In this document: piece after piece, positions 23,917 through 35,879 of the stretch | Numbering within the stretch: the first letter of the stretch is position 1 | Layout: each line of letters starts with the position of its first letter | Assembly: GCA_023313575.1 (NCBI GenBank) | Contig: JAJTTP010000002.1 | Span: forward strand, 1,488,001 to 1,552,000 | Source: Eutypella sp. D-1 | Taxonomy: Eukaryota; Ascomycota; Sordariomycetes; Xylariales; Diatrypaceae | Direction: 5' to 3' | DNA: 64,000 bases | Position numbers and translations under genes: made by a program | The notes under the pieces: model-generated | What the model was told of the DNA's origin: nothing | What the model saw: only the letters and a program-made list of their open reading frames with translations | Database searches by the model: none

Positions 23917-25048
23917 AAGGGCGGTGATGGGGGATGGGGATGAGCGAAAGCCCCGGGTTGGTTTATCGGGTGCCGGGCAGGCTGTAAGCAACGTAGCCCA
24001 ATGAATGCGTGGATCGTATATACTTAATCTAGTGTAGTAGGAGACGAGGAGTAGAAAAGCCGCTTATTCCCATATGAAGGAACAATTCCTAGCTAGCTAT
24101 GGATGACTCCTAATCGTGAGATGTAATGTCTACACAAGGCAATCCACAGGGAGCCTATTACGGGGTCGGGTTAGTAATATCCAGGATAAAAGTAAGTGAA
24201 GAGGGGGGATCTCCGCTTACATATGCATATTCTCCTTTAAAAAGTTACTTAGGTGAGTCACGCCGTCCATCCGTCGCGGTTGGTTACGGCGAGGACACTT
24301 ACGGCGGGACAGCGACGCGAAATCACATGCAGTGTGGCCACTTAGCGTCTTGGGTTGCTTGCACATCGAAACCCATACGAATCGAAAGTATTTACTAGGT
24401 TTCTTCGTTTCTGCGAGCAATAGATGGAGGATGGAGAGGGTCCCGGAAGACCCCCGGATTACTCTCTCTACCTGTCTACTTAATGGAAGATGTAACTCGA
24501 CCCAGATTTCTCTAGCTACCTGTTACCTGATATAGGAGTGACCTCCGATTATTTCGACTGCCGTGTACCGGCTTACTAACATCTTACCTTGACCGAGATC
24601 TTGCTCTTTTACTGGTAAGGTAAACTGGGACGTCAACATGTATCATAAGTCTCTACTGGTAGATCTAGGGGGTAGATTTTTCTAAAGGTAGTTCAAGCCA
24701 CTCTGTATCGAGATCAAGTACTTCCAAGTAGATCCAAGGATGGGGGAGACTTAAAGCAGAAGCCCCTCACTGCGGTTGCCCTGACTATCTGACTAAGCAA
24801 GGGTGTATTTTACCCCTCTACTCCGTACTTCTGGCCAATAATAAGTCGGCAGCCCGCCTATTTCGGTCCCACATTACGGCGATAAGAATAAAAGCTGTGG
24901 AGCCCGCAACAAACTCTTCCAAATTACCTACCTCGGTAGGTATACCCCTCATAGACGTTTGCCGTGTCAAAGTATCTAATATACATAGCAGAATACATCA
25001 AAGGTTATTCATCCACCAAACCGATCAGTTGAAAACAACTGAATCAAA
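23917..25048. other. Intergenic region, GFA gene to tRNA-Ile
   Basis: 1.1 kb without a supported gene. It contains only short open frames and the upstream sequence of the tRNA. It marks the left border of the accessory island. Confidence 0.45.
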
Positions 25049-25149
25049 GCTCGGTTAGCTCAGTTGGTTAGAGCGTCGTACTAATATTTCCTACTCTCGG
25101 AAATAACTAGTCCATGCGAAGGTCGAGAGTTCAAGCCTCTCACTGAGCA
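25049..25149 (+). tRNA. tRNA-Ile (AAT) with 27-nt intron
   Basis: A full cloverleaf can be folded. The acceptor stem GCTCGGT pairs with ACTGAGC (one G-T), discriminator A at 25149. The D arm holds the A box TAGCTCAGTTGG. The anticodon stem TCGTA (25076-25080) pairs with TGCGA (25115-25119), and the loop CTAATA gives anticodon AAT at 25083-25085. An intron at 25087-25113 interrupts the loop after position 37, the standard eukaryotic site. The T arm GAGAG / CTCTC encloses TTCAAGC. A T-rich run from about 25179 is a plausible RNA polymerase III terminator. CCA is not encoded, as expected. Confidence 0.93.
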
Positions 25150-25600
25150 TATTCAACACGTGTTTCATGATGTTGATATTTTTTTCTTTTTTCTTTTCAT
25201 TATTCCCCTTCCACCCATCTTTTCTAAGTGTCCTCAGGATGAGGAGATCTTCCTCGGTGCTGATACATGCGCGTGTTCTTATCTGAAATATCGGTATCTG
25301 CTTGGCCTTCGATAAGCCTGCAGAAATTTTGACCGATCGTTTCCATGATGATGCATGACCGTCTTGCTATTACGCCCAATCTAGATAGAGAGAGACCCTT
25401 AAAGGGGTTAATGGAAAAAGATATCGGTCGTTTCTTCCTTTCTATCGTCCCCTAGTTAAGATCTGAACATAATAGTTTTTTATCATACACATGACGAATG
25501 TACGTGATACTGCAAGCTAACTCGATATTAGCATTGATGAAGACTTTGCTTCATTGAGGATCTCCATAACAAGTATCTATCTATCTAACACCCTGCGATC
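25150..25600. other. Intergenic region, tRNA to monooxygenase 3' end
   Basis: 451 nt with no supported gene beyond the Pol III terminator. It should include the 3' UTR of the minus-strand monooxygenase. Confidence 0.4.
25177..25198 (+). terminator. Probable Pol III terminator of tRNA-Ile
   Basis: T-rich stretch with runs of seven and six T residues about 30 nt downstream of the tRNA 3' end, fitting an oligo-dT terminator. Confidence 0.6.
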
Positions 25601-27562
25601 TCACGGCAAAACCCACCAGCTCTCATGCAAATCCCTTAAGTCGATCTTGGTTGGGTCTTGTAGATAGGGCGTCATATCCGAGTCAGGGTCCACCTCCTTA
25701 GCTGTGTACCCCTTGCCGAGGTACCATGCGAACCTGTTGCTGGTGCCGCCGGCTCCAGGTAAGGGAAGGTGCTCGTACTCCCAGTCCTCCCACCGGGGCT
25801 CGCGCAGGGCGGCAGTGAAGTGCGCGCCGGACCCGGGCCAGATGCCATGAATCCGGCTGCCGGGTCGCCCGCTATTATACCAGGAGCTGCAGTTGTCCGC
25901 TAGTACCGTGCGCCCGAAGAAGGCGTCCGAGTAGTCGACGAAGTCGTCCGCCGCTCGCCGCGATGGCTGTACCGACCGGATGCCCTCGCGTCCTATCTTG
26001 CGCAGCAGCTTAGCGAAGTACGCCAGCTGCACCTCCACGTTATGTGGCACTGACCCCCCGCGCCCCGACCCATGCGGTCCCAGCACAAACCCGAGGTTCG
26101 GGAACCCCGGCGTCGCGAGCCCCCAGTATGTGTACGGGAACCCGTATTCGCCGTCCTGTCGCCACAGGTCGCCCAGGTTCTTCTCTCCAACCCAAACTTC
26201 AAACGGCGGCACCTGGTCGATATTGGCGCCCGTCGCGCAGAAGATCGCGTCGACCTCCCGGTGCTTGCCGTCCTCCGTCTCGATACCCGTCTCAGTAAAT
26301 CGCTTGATCGGCGTCTGGATGTAGTCGATGTGATCCTCGGTGATTGCCTCGAGATATCCCGGGCCCGGTGTGAGCCGGCGGCAGTGGGGCGAGAAGTCTG
26401 GCACGAGCCGCTCGAGCAACTCAGGCTTCTTCGCGAGACGCCCCTTCATGACCTCGATGAAGCGCTCGCGGGCTTCTTCGTTCGACTTGGAGTTCCTGAA
26501 TACGCCTTCGATGCCCCTCCAGTACTTCTGTTCCATCTGCTTGCGGAACTGCAGGTACTTCTCCGGGTCTTGGACGAAGGACTCCCGCTGCTCCTGCGAG
26601 ATCGGGATCGGCTCGATCGACGTCTCATCACCCGCGAAGGACGCTGATATCCACGTCCGGTTGCGCGCGTAGACGTCGAGGCGTCCCACGCGCTTCTGCA
26701 GGTTCGACACCAGCTGGATGCCGCTGGCGCCGTTACCGATGACCGCGATGCGCTTCCCATTGGCGTCGAATGACGGATCGTAGTGTGAGGCGTGGCGCAA
26801 CAGGCCGCGGAAGTCCTGCATTCCGGGGTATTCGGGCAGTTTCCAGGCGTTAAAGCGGCCAATTGCCGTCAGCACGAAATCGGCCTCTTGAGTGAAGACT
26901 TCGTCCGTGACGAGGTTTCGCACCCGTATGCGCCAGACGGCAGCGCCCTCATCCCACCGCAGCTCCTCGACCTTGTGCGACAACTTCAGGTTATCGTAGA
27001 CCCCGTACTTCTTCGTGATCCCCTGCCAGTAGCTCCGTATCTCGGCACCCTGGGCGAACTGCTCACTCCACTGGGTATTGGGCGAGAAACTCGTCTGGTA
27101 GACATGGGCTGGGATGTCGCACCTGACGCCCGGGTAGACGTTCTCGAACCAGGTGCCTCCCTATTATGATTGATAGTGTCGTTAGTGAATTTTGGCCAAC
27201 CAGGTATACGAGGGTGGGTTGTCGCATACCACGTCGGCATTCTTCTCGAATATTGTGAGCTTGATCCCGGGCACTTTCGCAGGAAGCAACACGCCCGCTG
27301 TCACCCCGCTCAACCCAGCTCCGATGACTACCACCCTCAGGGATCTAGGCTCATCTATATGGCGGTCTACCAGCTCAAACTTAGCTTCCGGGTACTTAGG
27401 CGACTCCGGTTGCTTCAGTAAGGGGCGAATGGCGTCCACCACAGCGCCCTCCTCAGGCGTAGTTAATCCATTCGACGATAGGCTCGAACCCTCAGTCAGG
27501 GACTCTTCCCCTGAGCCTGCATGCGCGGAGCTCGTATTTTTTTCTGATGAAGATGCAGTCAT
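25601..27562 (-). CDS. Baeyer-Villiger-like flavin monooxygenase
   Basis: 630 residues from exons 27562-27230 and 27160-25601. After a Ser/Glu-rich leader of ~60 residues comes the FAD Rossmann motif VVVIGAGLSG (residues 77-86), then GGTWFENVYPGVRCD, which in this family follows the FAD site and binds the flavin. A second, NADPH-type Rossmann motif IAVIGNGASG lies near residue 250. Between them, FRGLLRHASHYD matches the type I Baeyer-Villiger fingerprint FxGxxxHxxxW, with Tyr in place of the usual Trp. The enzyme should insert oxygen next to a ketone using FAD, NADPH and O2; the substrate is unknown. It is divergent from a transporter and sits at the left end of the island. The ATG chosen is the first in frame. 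Confidence 0.88.
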
Positions 27563-28222
27563 TCTTACAACGCGTGCCAAATCTGCTGCAGCGTAGCGAG
27601 AGGTATGTGGTTAATCGATGGTAAGCAGCAGCGCAGAGTTTCCCGGGGTTAAAAGCTCGGCGCGCATCCTCGTTATCAATCGAGCCCAACGCAGATAGAA
27701 GGCACCCTGGCCGGGGCGCACAACTACCCGACAACGCGTGGATGTCACCTCATATGGTGGGTGGCATTGGCCGCGCCATCAAGCCTAGCTCGACGTCTCC
27801 TGCGGGGTGGGTGAGCACGTCATACGCCCCTATGTTTAGCAACGAAAGGCCGATGGCGCCTCGGGAACTACCACCAATTTTACACAATCCACCGGAGCCC
27901 GAGGCCAATTAACAAGAAGTGAATGAAAATGGATCAGGAGCGGAGAACTAGTCGCGCATCTCGGCGGGCATCGTCACCTTAGTGCTGTATTGTGTTGTGA
28001 TTGGCATTCATCGCGCAATGACTGTAGTTCATGATGCTATGTTCCAAGACATTATGCGCCGTGTTTCGGAAATGTCTTGATATGTTGAAGAATTATGAGG
28101 ACAGTCGGTCAGGGGTCCAAGTATGCCAATAGAAAAGGTTAGATAATAAAGATGCATCGCGACCAGTGCAGGAGCCTTTTGGTTCCGACCTTTGCTCTCA
28201 TGCAATCATTTCTGAGACACCA
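27563..28222. promoter_or_regulatory. Divergent promoter, monooxygenase/MFS transporter
   Basis: 660 nt between divergent start codons of the flavin monooxygenase and the MFS transporter. Co-regulation of the two genes is plausible from position only. An ATG at 28152 precedes the transporter start and would make a short upstream open frame if transcribed. No clear binding site is assigned. Confidence 0.45.
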
Positions 28223-29866
28223 ATGACGATGGCTACCATTAGATCGAAGAAGTGGTACAATATCCAATGGTTTGCGGATGAGGATACCGAAGAGGACAAG
28301 AAGTTGATCATAAGGCTTGACCTTTTGATCGTGCCCTACGCAGTGTTGTCTTATTGGGTCAAATACATTGACCAAGCCAATCTGAGTACTACCACCCCGT
28401 CATCTTACGCTTCCACAAAAGAGGCTGCTGACCTAGCCATCCAGATAATGCCTACGTTGGCGGGCTCAAGGAGGATTTAGGGTTCCACGGGAATGAGCTG
28501 GTTCAGCTGCAGACGTTCTACATCATTGGGGCCGTGGTGGGACAACTACCCTTCCTGTTCCTCTTCACTTACATCCCGATGCAATGGCTCATCCCGCTTC
28601 TTGACATAATATGGGGCGTTTTCACGCTTCTCCAGTTCCGCGTGACATCTTACGCCGAGCTTGCTGCATATCGCTTCCTTGTTGGATGGTTTGAGGCTGC
28701 TTTCTTCCCAGCTATGCATTATGTCTTCGGTGTGTACAATACCTGGTCACACGTATGACTTCATCCACTAACGATCGGGATAAGGATCGTGGTACAAAGG
28801 CCATGAGATCGGTCGTCGGGGCGGAATATTCTACGTGGGACTTTCCCTGGGAACAATGACTGCCGGGTTCATCCAAGCAGGCGCTTCGGCTCGGCTCGAA
28901 GGGGTCCATGGATTGGCTGGTTGGAGGTGGATGTATATCATATGTGCGATCATTACGATTCCCGTGGGTATCCTGGGATACTTCGTGATCCCGGGAACCC
29001 CAGCACACCCGAATCGTAAGGTGCTGCGTCAACATGATGTCGACCTCGCGGTGGAACGGCTGAAAAGAGCCGGACATGTCTCCCACGGAAAATTCAGGTG
29101 GGCGACAGTGTGGGACGTGATCCTGTCATGGCAATTCTGGGGCATCATCGCCATGGATGTTGCGTTCTGGAACGCGGGTATACACGCCAGCGGCGGCAGC
29201 TACCTTCTATGGCTTAAGAGCCTAGGGCGATACTCGACATCGCGCGTGAACGAGCTTGGAACGTACGCGCCTGGCCTCGGAATCTTCTACACGTTGGCAG
29301 TTTGCTTCGCGTCGGACCTTTTGCTGGGACCGGCATGGGCTATTACGGTTGCCTCGGTGTGGAACATCGTAGGACTTATCATCCTTGTCATATGGGACGT
29401 GCCCGAAGCGGCGATTTGGTTCGCCTTCGCGACATGTTACGCCTCATATTCCATTTCGAGTGTGCTGCACGGTTGGGTGAACACACAGCTACGGGCTTCG
29501 CCAGCCTCCCGCTCCTTCACACTCGTCCTCATCAACACCATCTCGCAGTCTACTACCGCCTGGACGCCGATCCTCGTCTTCCCCACTGTGGAGGCCCCAC
29601 GTTTCACCAAAGGTTTCCCGTTCTGCCTCGCGTGCGCGGTGGTACTGATTTTCCTCACTCACGGTTTGAACACCTACCTGAAGCGCAAAGGGTACGTTTA
29701 TGTCATAAGTGGCACTGGAGAAATCATTATAAGTTACTGACATGCTATGTGCAGGGCCGTATCGCAACCGAACCAAGATAATGACGAAAATGGAGGCAGT
29801 AATACCCATTCTGATGTGGAAACTGGGGGCACAACAAGCTACGTAACTGGGAAGGCTACAACTTAA
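28223..29866 (+). CDS. MFS transporter, anion:cation symporter (Dal5/allantoate-pantothenate) family
   Basis: 488 residues from exons 28223-28385, 28445-28729, 28785-29691 and 29755-29866. The opening DLLIVPYAVLSYWVKYIDQANLNNAY is characteristic of the ACS family (split across the first intron), as is the downstream GLKEDLGF. About twelve hydrophobic segments can be traced, ending with a polar tail rich in Asn, Gly and Thr. The family imports organic anions such as allantoate, pantothenate, nicotinate or biotin precursors across the plasma membrane; here it is likely to import the substrate or export a product of the neighbouring oxygenases. The start is the first in-frame ATG after several in-frame codons without one. 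Confidence 0.88.
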
Positions 29867-30737
29867 ATCATGGGGGTTAAGGAGGGCCTGTCGATAAACT
29901 GCAGGACTCTGTATGCTACCACACTATGGGATACGTAGAGACGAGACGTGATATCTACGCATCTACTGGGCGTCAGTTATGGGCGATAATGACTATATTA
30001 AGGTTAGGAAGGAGAAAGTAGGATCATACCCTGTAGACCAATATTGCAGAAAATGACTACTCAGAATCGATAGTAAAAACAGGTGCGCTTTTCACCAATT
30101 AGATAAAGGGGCGCAGCACCAAAGGGGCTCAACTAGGACTTTCAGGGCGTATGTAAAAGCAGAACTGAGTTAGGATAAACCAATTATTTATCAAGCCCAC
30201 AGATCTTACACACCATCAAGCTAGCACAATCAGTTGGTGACTGTCCCAATATAATTGGATATTTAGGTGGTCATGTATTTAACCGGCATGCTCAAACCAT
30301 GGTAGCTATCCAGACATAGCAACACGATTCTTTCCGGGTGCCTTGAATAAAGCATAACAGGAAAGGGAATCGATGTGTCGAGTTATTACATGGTACACCA
30401 AACTTTAGAGGTATTGGCGATGTTAGTCCTTAGATGGCCTGGTCACGCAAACGGATCCCCGCCTCTCATGAGTTGGGTCATCGAGCCGCATAATCACATC
30501 ATCTATATATAATGGGTAAATGGCACGATCCACAGGATCTTGGTTACCATCCGAAATAGGAGATGGCAAGTAGATACATATGATGGCATAGTGTCATGCC
30601 GAGACGGAGGGGAAAAGAGGCATATCAGTATACCTAGGGACCTCCGTGTCATAACCTATAGGAAGTCTTGCCATCAATATTTGAGTGGAAGCCAAAGTAA
30701 AACTAAACTTCTCCATAGCACCGAGAACTCTCGAATC
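29867..30737. other. Intergenic region, MFS transporter to first FMN monooxygenase
   Basis: 871 nt between tandem genes. No supported open frame or RNA gene seen; it should hold the 3' UTR of the transporter and the promoter of the monooxygenase. Confidence 0.4.
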
Positions 30738-32512
30738 ATGGCTGAAGACGGCGGGAAAAAGCAGATTTTTCTGAATGCCTTTGACATGTCAACGGTTGGC
30801 CATCTCTCGCCTGGACAATGGAAGGCATGTCGGGCTCCGGGCCATCCCACTAATTAGGACATCATCACTGACAAATAAGATAGAACCCCGTTGATAAGTC
30901 CGCTACTAAGCGAAAACTCGAGTTCTGGATTGAGCTGGCGAAGCTGCTTGAGAAGGGCGGCTTCAATGCCCTATTCTTAGCGGACACATACGGTGGATAT
31001 GACACTTACGAGGGGAGTCTGGACAACTGTATCAGGCGAGCTGCCCAATGGCCTATGACCGATCCCACGATCGTAAGTCTTATCTAAAATACGGTTTACA
31101 CGAGTCGAAAATGTCTAACTCGGTATCTACAGCCAATATCGGCCATGGCAGCTGTTACTAAGAACTTGTCATTTGCTATCACCGCGTCAACGTCCTTCGA
31201 GCCTCCTTTCCTACTAGCGAAGCGCTTCTCTACTCTCGACCACTTCACTGGCGGGCGTTTTGGGTGGAACATCGTAACGGGATGGAAGAAGGCGGCTTTC
31301 AAGGCGATCGGCTTAGACGACCCGATCGAACATGACGAGAGGTATCGACAGGCGGACGAGTACCTGAGGGTGTTATATAAGTGAGTCCATACCCATGATT
31401 TCCAATGTATCAGCTGCTTCTCGACGCATGCTTACACGACCACTCAGGCTCTGGGAGGGGTCCTGGGCGGATGATGCGATATCCCCGGACCCAGAAAATG
31501 ATTCTTACGCCGACCCCGACAAGATCCGAACGATCAAGCACGAGGGAAAGTACTTTACTCTAAATACGAGGCACATCGTGGACCCATCCCCGCAGCGGAC
31601 ACCCTTCCTCTTCCAAGCAGGGACGTCGACGGCGGGATCCGAGTTCGCCGCAGCGCACGCTGAGGGAATCTTCGTGACATCTCACTCCCCCAGCGTGCTG
31701 CGGCCAAAGGTGCAGAAGATTCGGGAGCTCGCGGCGGCGCAGGGGCGTGACCCGCAATCAGTCAAGTTTTTCGCGACGTATACACCCATTGTCGGGCGAA
31801 CAGACGAGGAAGCGCAAGCCAAGTACGAAGAGCTCCTCAAGTACGCCTCGGTGATCGGTGGCCTCGTTCTCGTTAGCGGCTGGACGGGCATTGACCTCTC
31901 CAAGGTGCCGCTGGACAAAGAGCTCACCGCTGACGACTCGCTCGAACCTAATAAGGTTCGCAGCGTCCTCGAAACCTTCACCACGAGGAGTGAGGACGTG
32001 CCGAGATGGACGGCACGCACTGTCGGTGAAAAGGCATCCATTGGCGGTCTCGGGCACCTGGCGGTCGGAAGTCCACAGACGGTTGCTGATGACATGGAGC
32101 GGGTAAGCTACTCATATTCATTTCATTCCTTTCTCTATCAAGGCAATTGCCATGGGTCGGGAATCTCCTCGACGTTCCTTTTCATGGCGAATTACTCTTA
32201 CTTCTAAGATGTAAACGGGATTCCATAGACCCCACCTCTATTCGTAGGGAATGACTACTAAATTTCATTTTGCAGTGGATTCGCGAAGCAGACCTGGACG
32301 GATTTAACATCGCCTACGTCACTACACCCGGCACCTTCGAGGAGGTGGTTGAACTGTTGATACCTGAACTTAGGAGGCGCGGAATCTATCCCGACGCTGG
32401 TGGCGAGGAGGGCCTCACGTTCCGCGAGAGGATTTACGGAAAGGGGCACGAGGGACTCAGGGATGACCACCCGGGCTCGAAGTACAAGTATGACCGGTAT
32501 CGGGAAGAATAG
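30738..32512 (+). CDS. NtaA/SnaA/DszA-type FMN-dependent monooxygenase, copy 1
   Basis: 471 residues from exons 30738-30824, 30884-31072, 31133-31380, 31448-32102 and 32276-32512. It is a luciferase-like protein of the nitrilotriacetate-monooxygenase component A group: LNAFDMSTVGH, ELAKLLEKGGFNALFLADTYG, RFGWNIVTGW, DERYRQADEYL and RTPFLFQAGTSTAG are all family landmarks. These enzymes use reduced FMN delivered by a separate flavin reductase to hydroxylate or cleave amines, sulfones and related compounds. No reductase is present in the window. The first intron (30825-30883) appears to begin with GC rather than GT, after AAG; the reading frame and the CTGAC branch site support it. The tandem neighbour is a divergent paralogue. 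Confidence 0.87.
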
Positions 32513-33212
32513 GACGTGGGGTGTTCGCGACTGGCCCGCCTATGAATGACAACTTCGAACCGGAGGCGTGACCCAAATTGCATAATTTGCGGTCTCGTTT
32601 TATACAGGATTGTTTACGAGAATTGATTTGTCTTCAGCTACCTCTCAATAGCGTGGAACTTGGTACGCGGAGCAGTGCAAGAGTCTAACGTTGTCGAGGC
32701 AAAATAAGCGTAGACACTAAACAGATCCCCGGCAGTATCCACGGGAAATCCCATCCACCTAGGGAAAGGGGCAATCAGATGTCATTGTCGAGGATTACAA
32801 AGACAGTGATACGGAGTTGGTCGTAAATTCGGGTTGCCAAGACGGTTGAGCGGGTCCCCTCTTAAGTGCCTGAAGCCGGCAAAGGGCTTTCAGGGGGTCT
32901 CCACATTGCGTGATCCCTAGCCGTCTTGCGTGCTGTCGTTCTACTCGCATTAGGTATTCCGCCAATGTGACCTTAGATACTACGATAGAGGGGTGGGGGA
33001 AGCCGATGGAGGGGTTGAGGGGCAAGACGAGATCCAGAACGCGTCGTCATTACCTGTCGACATTTTTTTGTCGCGCATTGGTCGGTACGATGCTCCTTGA
33101 ATCCTAGATAACTCTACCTACCTACTACTCGAGAAACAGAAGCTCGCTACCGTGATCTACCTGTCCAGTAAAGTTGTGCAAGAACGCCGTTCGCTTGCAT
33201 CTTTTCAATAAA
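32513..33212. other. Intergenic region between the two FMN monooxygenases
   Basis: 700 nt between tandem genes; no supported gene or RNA seen. Confidence 0.4.
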
Positions 33213-35093
33213 ATGGCCGATTTAAATGGAGGCGCCAAGCCAAAGAAGAGCCTCGTGCTCAATGCCTTCGTCGAGATGTGTAGGTCTGCCTAGCGGGACT
33301 GTCTTGCGTCTGGGCTAACCTTGGAAATACAGGCAGCGGACATCAGTCTCCCGGTCTCTGGCGACATCCCGACGACCAATCATGGCGCTTCAACGAAGTG
33401 TCACACTGGGTAGAGCTGGCGAAGCTCCTCGAGAAGGCGAAATTCCACGGGATCTTCATCGCCGATGTGCTCGGTACGGGCCCCTGGTCCCAAGATATAG
33501 TCTTAAATACAACAAGAGGATATACTGACAGCTATCTCAGGTGGCTATGATGTCTACAGTGGTTCACTGGATCCGGCGAAGATCTCAGGAGCACAATGGC
33601 CCGTCCACGAGCCGCTGGCAGTGGTGTCGGCCATGGCAGCAGCGACTGAGAGTATCGGCTTCGGTGTTACTGTCTCGACTACCTATGAGCAGCCGTACCA
33701 CCTAGCTAGGCGCCTGTCAACGGTCGACCATTTGTCTAAAGGACGGTAAGCGGACACAAGTCGGATGATGTTTGACCTCCTGCTAACAGAGACATAGCCT
33801 CGGATGGAATGTAAGACGAACCGCCTATGGAATGGGGTAAGCTACGAAATCGAGACTGACATTGTTACTAGATCGTTACGAGCTACTTGGACTCGGCAGC
33901 GAAGAATATGGGACTTGCTGAGCAGCCGAAGGTGAGTCAGATCCTGGGAGCGTTATTGAAATAAGTGCCCCCTTATTCACCGGAAAATAGCACGACGACC
34001 GATACGCGCAAGCGGAGGAATACATTAAAGTGATCTACAAACTCTTGGAGTCTTCGTGGCGCGACGACGCTGTGAAGCTCGACCGGAAGTCGGGGGTGTA
34101 CACGCAACCGGACTTGGTTAGGCAAATCGACCACAATGGCCGATTCTTCAACGTGCCCGGGCCGCACCTCTGCCAGCCTAGCCCGCAGAGAACGCCTCTT
34201 CTTCTCCAGGCGGGCACATCGCGCGCCGGTAAGCAGTTTGCCGCGCAGCACGCTGAAGCCGTCTTCGTCTCCGCACACGCCCCCGCCGTTTGCGCCAAGA
34301 ACATTGCCGAGCTCCGACAATTGGCGAAGACGGAGTTCGGGCGCGACCCTACCAGCATCAAAGTCCTGGCACTCGTCACGCCAATTCTTGGGAGGACGGA
34401 GGAGGAAGCTCAGGCTAAGCTTGCCGACTACCGACAGTACGCCTCCCACGAGGGTGCTCTCGCCCTTTTCGGTGGCTGGACCGGTATCGATCTAAGCAAA
34501 TACGGGGACGACGAGGAACTGAGACACGTCGAGAGCAATGCCGTCAAGTGAGTGTTCCTGATCATTATTACAGTATAATATCGAGTCTATAGAGTCTGAT
34601 CATCGATGTTTAGGTCCACCGTTGAAGGCTATGCACGGTTCTCCCCGGGAACTTCTAAGTGGACGAAACACACCATCGCGGAACATGTTGCTATCGGCGG
34701 TAACGGCCCCATCTTCGTGGGCACCCCCTCACAGGTCGCTGACGGCCTTGAGACATGGGTCGAGGAGGCTGATATCGATGGGTTTAACTTTGTAAGTCGA
34801 GCTCATCCTTTGAATGAATCATTCTATAGAAATCCAAACCCTGCTAACACACCCGATCTCAAAACAAGGCGTATACTCTCTTCCCCCAGTCTTTCAAAGA
34901 CATCATCGAGCTCTTGCTTCCGGAGCTTCGAAAGAGAGGCCTTTTCTGGGATGACTACACGGTGCCTAGCGGAACCTATAGGGAGAACTTCTATCAGAAG
35001 CCTGGGCAGAGCGGCCCCCCGCCTGAACACGTAGCTTCGAGTTTCAGATGGAAGGCGGGAGTGCCTGCAGACCAGCATCCCATTCCTGAATAA
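33213..35093 (+). CDS. NtaA/SnaA/DszA-type FMN-dependent monooxygenase, copy 2
   Basis: 481 residues from eight exons: 33213-33279, 33333-33473, 33541-33745, 33798-33810, 33872-33931, 33991-34547, 34614-34791 and 34869-35093. Landmarks are LNAFVEMCSGHQSPGLWRHP, ELAKLLEKAKFHGIFIADVLGG, LGWNIVTSYLDSAAKN, DDRYAQAEEYI and RTPLLLQAGTSRAG. It belongs to the same luciferase-like family as its left neighbour but differs in sequence and has three more introns, including one around a 13-nt microexon that encodes part of LGWN. An old duplication or independent recruitment is more likely than a recent tandem copy. It keeps the fuller SPGLWRHP N-terminal motif of bacterial NtaA-type proteins. The substrate is unknown. 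Confidence 0.88.
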
Positions 35094-35879
35094 GGTGAGA
35101 AGTTTGCATATGCGACTTCTGTGCCGTGTAATTTCAATGATAAAAGTTTATGTGATTTTCTGTGCCGAACCTTTGGGGATCGCATTAAAACCTCAACGGG
35201 GGCCTACAGAGGCAACAGTAAAAATGGCATGACTCTGAAGTTCATGTCATAGTCAAGTAGTTCCTGAATATATTCCTCTTCATAGATAGCCATTCGTAGC
35301 ATCTAGACCACGCGCGAAAGATTGCCCGAATCACATGCTTCCCATTAAAACCGCCGAAAGCCAAGTTGAAGAAACATGAGAATAATCCGTCTAGAGATTT
35401 GCTGCGCCGGGTCGAACTTCGTCGAAGGCGGTGCGGTATCAAGATCACTAACAATTTCCTCTATCCATGTAGTGTCGGGGATAGCATATTTTAGCGATGG
35501 CGTATACTACAGGGAAGATGGCGACAATGCGCCTTATCTATGAGAATAAGGGGGTCGCGGTAGTTGTTGATCTAGACGCCACTTTTTTGGGGCACTCGGA
35601 GCAGGCCAGACACTAGCTATAACGACATAAGTTGCTAAATCACCGTGATACCGAAATAATACACGATGAATTAGGTGCTGAATATGCGAACGCGTAACCC
35701 TTCTTTGCTTGTCTTGCTGCGAAGTCTTTTCCAGTAGTCGATCGCGTTGGGATAGATTATGGGCGGTGGAGTTTCATAAGAACACCCCGACCGGCCACTC
35801 AAGTGTCTCCTGACACAGAAGGATCCATCAAAGTTCTCATACACCTAAGATTGCCAAGCGATTCCTCTCTTAACTCACC
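35094..35879. other. Intergenic region, FMN monooxygenase 2 to UNC-93-like gene
   Basis: 786 nt without a supported gene. It should contain the 3' UTR on the left and the promoter on the right. Confidence 0.4.
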
